From: Gammaproteobacteria bacterium
GTDB lineage: Bacteria > Pseudomonadota > Gammaproteobacteria > Enterobacterales > Alteromonadaceae
Direction of reading: 5' to 3'
Assembly (NCBI GenBank): GCA_027484495.1
Contig: JAIXSW010000527.1
Coordinates: forward strand, 1-18,423
Length of the DNA: 18,423 nt
The notes under the pieces: model-generated
Told to the model about the DNA's origin: nothing
Database searches by the model: none
What the model saw: the letters and a program-made list of their open reading frames with translations, nothing else
Position numbers and translations under genes: made by a program
In this document: one piece after another, positions 15,374-18,423 of the stretch
How positions within the stretch are numbered: the stretch's first letter is position 1
Layout: the number at the start of each line of letters is the position of its first letter

Positions 15374-15396
15374 GCCGGGCAAGCCCGGCGTTTTTT
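15374..15396. terminator. Terminator-like hairpin between argG and argH, T-runs on both strands
   Basis: GCCGGGC (15374-15380) and GCCCGGC (15383-15389) form a compact GC-rich stem with an effective CAAG or CTTG tetraloop. On the plus strand it is followed by GTTTTTT (15390-15396), and on the minus strand by TTTTGTTC. It is intergenic in a same-strand operon, 29 bases before the argH start. It could attenuate argH or block antisense transcription. Confidence 0.6.
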
Positions 15397-15410
15397 AACC
15401 CTTTCCGGCG

Positions 15411-16631
15411 TTATTCTTTGACGCTGTGTAATGCGCGGATCCGGCTCGCCAGACTGTACAGGCGGATAAAACCGGCTGCATCTTTCTGGTTATACACTTC
15501 GTCGCCGTCAAAAGTTGCGAAGGCTTCAGAGTACAAGCTATTTGGTGAACGACGTTTTGCCACCGTGACCTGACCTTTGTATAGTTTGACTACGATGTCA
15601 CCAGTCAGCTGTTCGGCCAGTGAATTAGATGCGGCAAACAGCGCATCTTTTAATGGCGTGAACCAGCGGCCGTCATAGACCAGCTGCGCCACTTCCAGAC
15701 CGACTTCTTCGCGGTATTTCAGTGAAGTACGGTCATACACCAGCGATTCCAGCGCGCGCAGTGCCGCCACAATAATGGTGCCGCCCGGCGTTTCATAACA
15801 GCCACGCGATTTCATGCCGACTAAACGGTTTTCAACGATATCAATCCGGCCAACACCGTGGATGGAACCGGCTTTGTTCAGCTGCTCAATGGCTTCAACA
15901 CCAGATACCGCTTTGCCGTCAATGGCCGACAGTTCGCCTTTGACAAAGCTCAGCTGGATATATTCCGCTTTATCCGATGCTTGCTCCGGAGAATTGGTCC
16001 ACATCCAGACTTGCTCAGACGGCTCGTTCCATGGGTTTTCCAGCTCGCCGCCTTCATGCGAAATGTGGAACAGGTTGGCGTCACGGCTATAAATTTTGGT
16101 CGCAGTCGCCGTCGTCGGGACGTTTTTCTCTGCCAGGTAATTCAGCAGGGACTGACGGGAATTGAATTCCCATTCCCGCCACGGCGCAATGACTTTTAAC
16201 TGCGGGGCTAAGGCGGCAAAGGCACCTTCAAAGCGAACCTGGTCATTACCTTTCCCGGTACAACCGTGACACAGCGCGTCAGCGCCCAGTTTCAGCGCCA
16301 GTTCAACCTGGGCACGGGCAATAATAGGCCGCGCCATTGAAGTGCCGAGTAAGTACTGGCCTTCATACACAGCACCGGCTTTCAGCGTTGGATAAATCAC
16401 TTCTTTGACAAACTGCTCTTTTAAATCCACCACATAGCAGCTGCTGGCACCGGAGTTAATCGCTTTTTGCTCCACGCCTTCTAAGTCTTCAGCGCCTTGA
16501 CCGACGTCTGCCACAAAGGCTATGACTTCACAGTCGTAGTTATCTTTCAGCCATGGCACTATGGCCGAAGTATCCAGACCACCGGAATACGCTAAAACGA
16601 CTTTTTTTACACCTTTTTTTAATTCGCTCAT
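15411..16631 (-). CDS. argG: Argininosuccinate synthase
   Basis: Condenses citrulline and aspartate with ATP to argininosuccinate. It has 406 residues, the usual length of the short (type 1) family. The PP-loop is AYSGGLDTS (14-22); VADVGQGAEDLE, the citrulline and aspartate region LGTSMARPIIARAQVELA, HGCTGKGNDQVRFE (about 118-131), SRDANLFHISHEGGELENPW and GIDIVENRLVGMKSRGCYETPG-like segments follow. The start codon is ATG 16631; AAGG overlapping the argF stop region lies 8 bases upstream. The gap from argF is only 10 bases. Confidence 0.97.
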   Translation of the reverse strand: MSELKKGVKKVVLAYSGGLDTSAIVPWLKDNYDCEVIAFVADVGQGAEDLEGVEQKAINSGASSCYVVDLKEQFVKEVIYPTLKAGAVYEGQYLLGTSMARPIIARAQVELALKLGADALCHGCTGKGNDQVRFEGAFAALAPQLKVIAPWREWEFNSRQSLLNYLAEKNVPTTATATKIYSRDANLFHISHEGGELENPWNEPSEQVWMWTNSPEQASDKAEYIQLSFVKGELSAIDGKAVSGVEAIEQLNKAGSIHGVGRIDIVENRLVGMKSRGCYETPGGTIIVAALRALESLVYDRTSLKYREEVGLEVAQLVYDGRWFTPLKDALFAASNSLAEQLTGDIVVKLYKGQVTVAKRRSPNSLYSEAFATFDGDEVYNQKDAAGFIRLYSLASRIRALHSVKE

Positions 16632-16641
16632 GAGATAAACC

Positions 16642-17556
16642 TTAACTAAATAAACTGACTAAAACGGCGTTCTGGACATGCATGCGGTTTTCCGCCTGCC
16701 GCAGTACCAGAGAACAATCACTGTCCAGCACTTCGCTGGTCACTTCCTGGCCGCGGTGTGCAGGCAGGCAGTGCATAAAATGTTTGGCGCCGAGACGCTG
16801 CATCACGGCCGTATTGATCTGGAAGGGTGCAAAGGCCCTCTCGATTTGCGCCGGATCGGTTTTGTTGCCCATCGACAACCAGGTGTCGGTATAAATGGCA
16901 TCCGCTCCCGCAGCGGCTGAAACGTGCTGACTGAGCGTCAGTTTGGCGCCGCTTTGCGCCGCCAGCGCCTGTGCCCGCAATAACACATGCGCATCCGGGC
17001 CAAAACCCGGTGGCGTCACCACGGTCAGCGTCATGCCTAAAATGGCGGCACCTAACATCAGCGAATGACATACATTATTGCCGTCACCAACAAAAGCCAA
17101 ATGGACTTTGGATAAATCGCCCAGTACTTCCTGCAAGGATAATAAATCAGCTAAAGCCTGACACGGGTGGTACAGGTCACTGAGCGCATTAATTACCGGT
17201 TTTTTACTGCTGGACGCCAGTTTTAACAACGTCTGCTGAGAATAGACCCGCGCCACAATTGCATCGCACCAGCACGCCAGGTTAGACCCGAAATCTTCTA
17301 CCGATTCCCGCACGCCCATAGCACCATTTTGCTGATCCAGATACACGCTGTGGCCGCCGAGCTTGTAGATGCCGACGTCGAAGCTGACCCGCGTCCGCAA
17401 TGAAGGCTTTTCAAACAATAACGCGATACTTTTGCCTTTTAAAGCCTGGCTGTAGTCTTCCGGGGATTGTTTGATTTGACTGGCCAGCGCCAGTAAACCG
17501 GACAACTGACTTTTGCTTAAATCCGCTAAACACAGTAACTGCGATAATTGACTCAT
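16642..17556 (-). CDS. argF: Ornithine carbamoyltransferase
   Basis: Makes citrulline from ornithine and carbamoyl phosphate. It has 304 residues from ATG 17556. The carbamoyl-phosphate motif is SLRTR (52-56, with Leu where STRTR is commoner). HPCQ at 130-133, VGDGNNVCHSL (157-166), the ornithine loop DTWLSMG (224-230) and HCLPAHRG (262-269) follow. HCLPA and the SMG loop favour ornithine over acetylornithine as substrate. An in-frame GTG at 17571 would add five residues (MQCET). Neither start has a clear Shine-Dalgarno sequence, which is notable given the strong one 60 bases upstream in the argB-argF gap. Confidence 0.95.
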   Translation of the reverse strand: MSQLSQLLCLADLSKSQLSGLLALASQIKQSPEDYSQALKGKSIALLFEKPSLRTRVSFDVGIYKLGGHSVYLDQQNGAMGVRESVEDFGSNLACWCDAIVARVYSQQTLLKLASSSKKPVINALSDLYHPCQALADLLSLQEVLGDLSKVHLAFVGDGNNVCHSLMLGAAILGMTLTVVTPPGFGPDAHVLLRAQALAAQSGAKLTLSQHVSAAAGADAIYTDTWLSMGNKTDPAQIERAFAPFQINTAVMQRLGAKHFMHCLPAHRGQEVTSEVLDSDCSLVLRQAENRMHVQNAVLVSLFS

Positions 17557-17669
17557 TGTTTCACACTGCACGGCCGCGACGGGCCACCTTTTTTTGAGGA
17601 AATCGGTCCGGCAACGGACACCTCTCCTGTTTAGGGTGCCCGCGCGTTAGAGAACAGATTTCAGTGGGG
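17557..17669 (-). promoter_or_regulatory. argB-argF intergenic leader region
   Basis: A 113-base gap, unusually long for this operon. Downstream of the argB stop it carries AGGAGAGG (17630-17621, best Shine-Dalgarno of the region), a small hairpin (GTCCG-TTGC-CGGAC) and a run of seven A's. It has no terminator-type stem with a T-run. Two short frames begin after the AGGAGAGG and end at argF; see the separate entry for the leader peptide. Confidence 0.4.
17561..17614 (-). CDS. Possible 17-residue leader peptide ahead of argF
   Basis: Starting at TTG 17614, six bases after GAGG of an AGGAGAGG site, the frame encodes MPDRFPQKKVARRGRAV and stops with TGA four bases before the argF ATG. Four of 17 codons specify arginine (CGA, CGT, CGC, CGT). 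An alternative GTG start at 17621 in another frame gives 22 residues and a TGA overlapping the argF ATG, but its ribosome-site spacing is only 2 bases. The sequence is seen directly; that it is translated and senses arginine or couples translation to argF is inference. Confidence 0.25.
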   Translation of the reverse strand: MPDRFPQKKVARRGRAV

Positions 17670-18423
17670 TTACCAACTGATACAAGTGCCAACTTCCTGC
17701 TGTTGCATCAGCTTCAATAAATCTTCCGGCTGTTGCCAGCCTGCGACGATGATCGGTCGTCGCAATGCCGCGGCCGTTTCCAGCGCCGCGTCGAGTTTCA
17801 CTTTCATCCCGCCTTTGATCACACCACTATCAACCAGCGCCTGCGCTTGCGTGCTGTTCAGTGATTTAATAAGCTGGCCATTGCCATCCAGAATGCCCGG
17901 TACGTCCGTCAGCAACACCAAGGTGCCTTGCACTAACTGACAAATGGCCGCGGCGGCAATATCGGCGTTCACATTCAGCAACTGGCCGTCATCACTGAGG
18001 CCAATAGAGCTGAACACCGGCACAAAGCCATTTTGGATCAAGGTGTTGACCAAAGTACCGTCGTTCGCTTTGGCAATACCGACAGCGCCTAATTTAGTGT
18101 TGACGTCAAATTTCAGGCTCTGACCGGCTGCCAGCGTCAAGCCTACGGCGTTTAATCCGGCCAACTGCGCCCGCGCCACCATCAAGCCATTCACCGCACC
18201 GGCCAATGCACCAGTGATCCCCGGCATTTGCTCCGGCGGTGATACACGCTGACCATCAATCTTTTGCGTGTCAAAACCAAAAGTCGCCAACCAGCGGTCG
18301 ACCTGTGCGCCGCCGCCATGCACCAGTACCAACGGATACTCCGTGGCTAAGCCTTTAATCACGGTTAATAAGCTATCCAGCGCCTGCATATCTTCCAGCA
18401 ACCGGCCGCCCATCTTCAGCACT
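17670..18423 (-). CDS. argB: Acetylglutamate kinase, 5' end beyond the window
   Basis: Phosphorylates N-acetylglutamate with ATP in the second step of arginine synthesis. About 250 residues are visible: VLKMGGRLLED (Lys for phosphate binding, GG loop), LVLVHGGGAQVD, RVSPPEQM, ITGALAGAVNG, VNADIAAAAI, LLTDVPGILDG, and GVIKGGMKVKLDAAL near the end. By comparison with enteric ArgB only a few N-terminal residues are missing; the GTG at 18422 is an internal codon, not the start. The overall pattern is the shorter enteric-type enzyme, usually not arginine-inhibited. argC is expected further upstream on this strand. Confidence 0.95.
   Translation of the reverse strand, partial: VLKMGGRLLEDMQALDSLLTVIKGLATEYPLVLVHGGGAQVDRWLATFGFDTQKIDGQRVSPPEQMPGITGALAGAVNGLMVARAQLAGLNAVGLTLAAGQSLKFDVNTKLGAVGIAKANDGTLVNTLIQNGFVPVFSSIGLSDDGQLLNVNADIAAAAICQLVQGTLVLLTDVPGILDGNGQLIKSLNSTQAQALVDSGVIKGGMKVKLDAALETAAALRRPIIVAGWQQPEDLLKLMQQQEVGTCISW

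Noticed and set aside
16642..17556. ArgF as an N-acetylornithine carbamoyltransferase
   Set aside because: HCLPAHRG and the DTWLSMG loop match ornithine carbamoyltransferases; the acetylornithine enzymes differ at these motifs.
1..18423. Mobile elements, CRISPR arrays, tRNA or rRNA genes, prophage or defence genes
   Set aside because: No transposase, direct-repeat array, tRNA-like clover leaf or phage gene was seen on either strand; gene order is a conserved core neighbourhood.

Overview
The window comes from the chromosome of a gammaproteobacterium. The order mrcA–pilMNOPQ–aroK–aroB–damX–dam–rpe and an argBFGH run both point there. A Dam-type GATC methylase, a complete PilM-Q alignment subcomplex, a TorF-like porin and a DUF2970 protein suggest an Alteromonadales-like aquatic lineage (Rheinheimera, Alishewanella or Shewanella relatives). 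The genus is an inference from gene order and protein style; no search was run. No mobile elements, tRNA or rRNA genes, or CRISPR arrays are visible.

Layout. Bases 1-434 hold the start of rpe on the minus strand, cut off by the window edge. Bases 673-2068 hold three plus-strand genes: a TorF-family outer-membrane porin, a small exported protein of unknown function and a DUF2970 membrane protein. They sit between dam and rpe, which are adjacent in the classical enteric cluster. A strong terminator follows the porin, and a near-consensus promoter for the two small genes follows directly after it. Bases 2082-6175 are the minus-strand operon aroK-aroB-damX-dam: two steps of chorismate synthesis, a SPOR-domain division protein and the DNA adenine methylase. 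Bases 6329-11184 are the tightly overlapping minus-strand operon pilM-N-O-P-Q for the type IV pilus, closed by a hairpin terminator. A divergent intergenic region with a perfect inverted repeat separates pilM from mrcA (penicillin-binding protein 1A, 11337-13886, plus strand), which ends in a long-stem terminator. Bases 13962-18423 are the minus-strand arginine operon argB-argF-argG-argH. Its argB start, and presumably argC, lie beyond the right edge.

How the genes fit together. The cluster joins cell-envelope work (PBP1A, DamX, the pilus secretin complex) with shikimate flux and DNA methylation, an old neighbourhood in gammaproteobacteria. The arginine operon takes acetylglutamate phosphorylation (ArgB) and the last three steps from ornithine to arginine (ArgF, ArgG, ArgH). 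ArgH has the normal single-domain length and is not fused to ArgA.

Most of the window is well-known biology; I see no wholly new system. The items most worth checking are in the gaps. The argB-argF gap has a possible 17-residue leader peptide with four arginine codons and the best Shine-Dalgarno sequence of the region. The argG-argH gap has a hairpin with U-tracts on both strands. A 9-bp perfect palindrome lies between pilM and mrcA. An open, protein-like frame without a start codon lies upstream of aroK. The dam start is TTG, in the same frame as damX.
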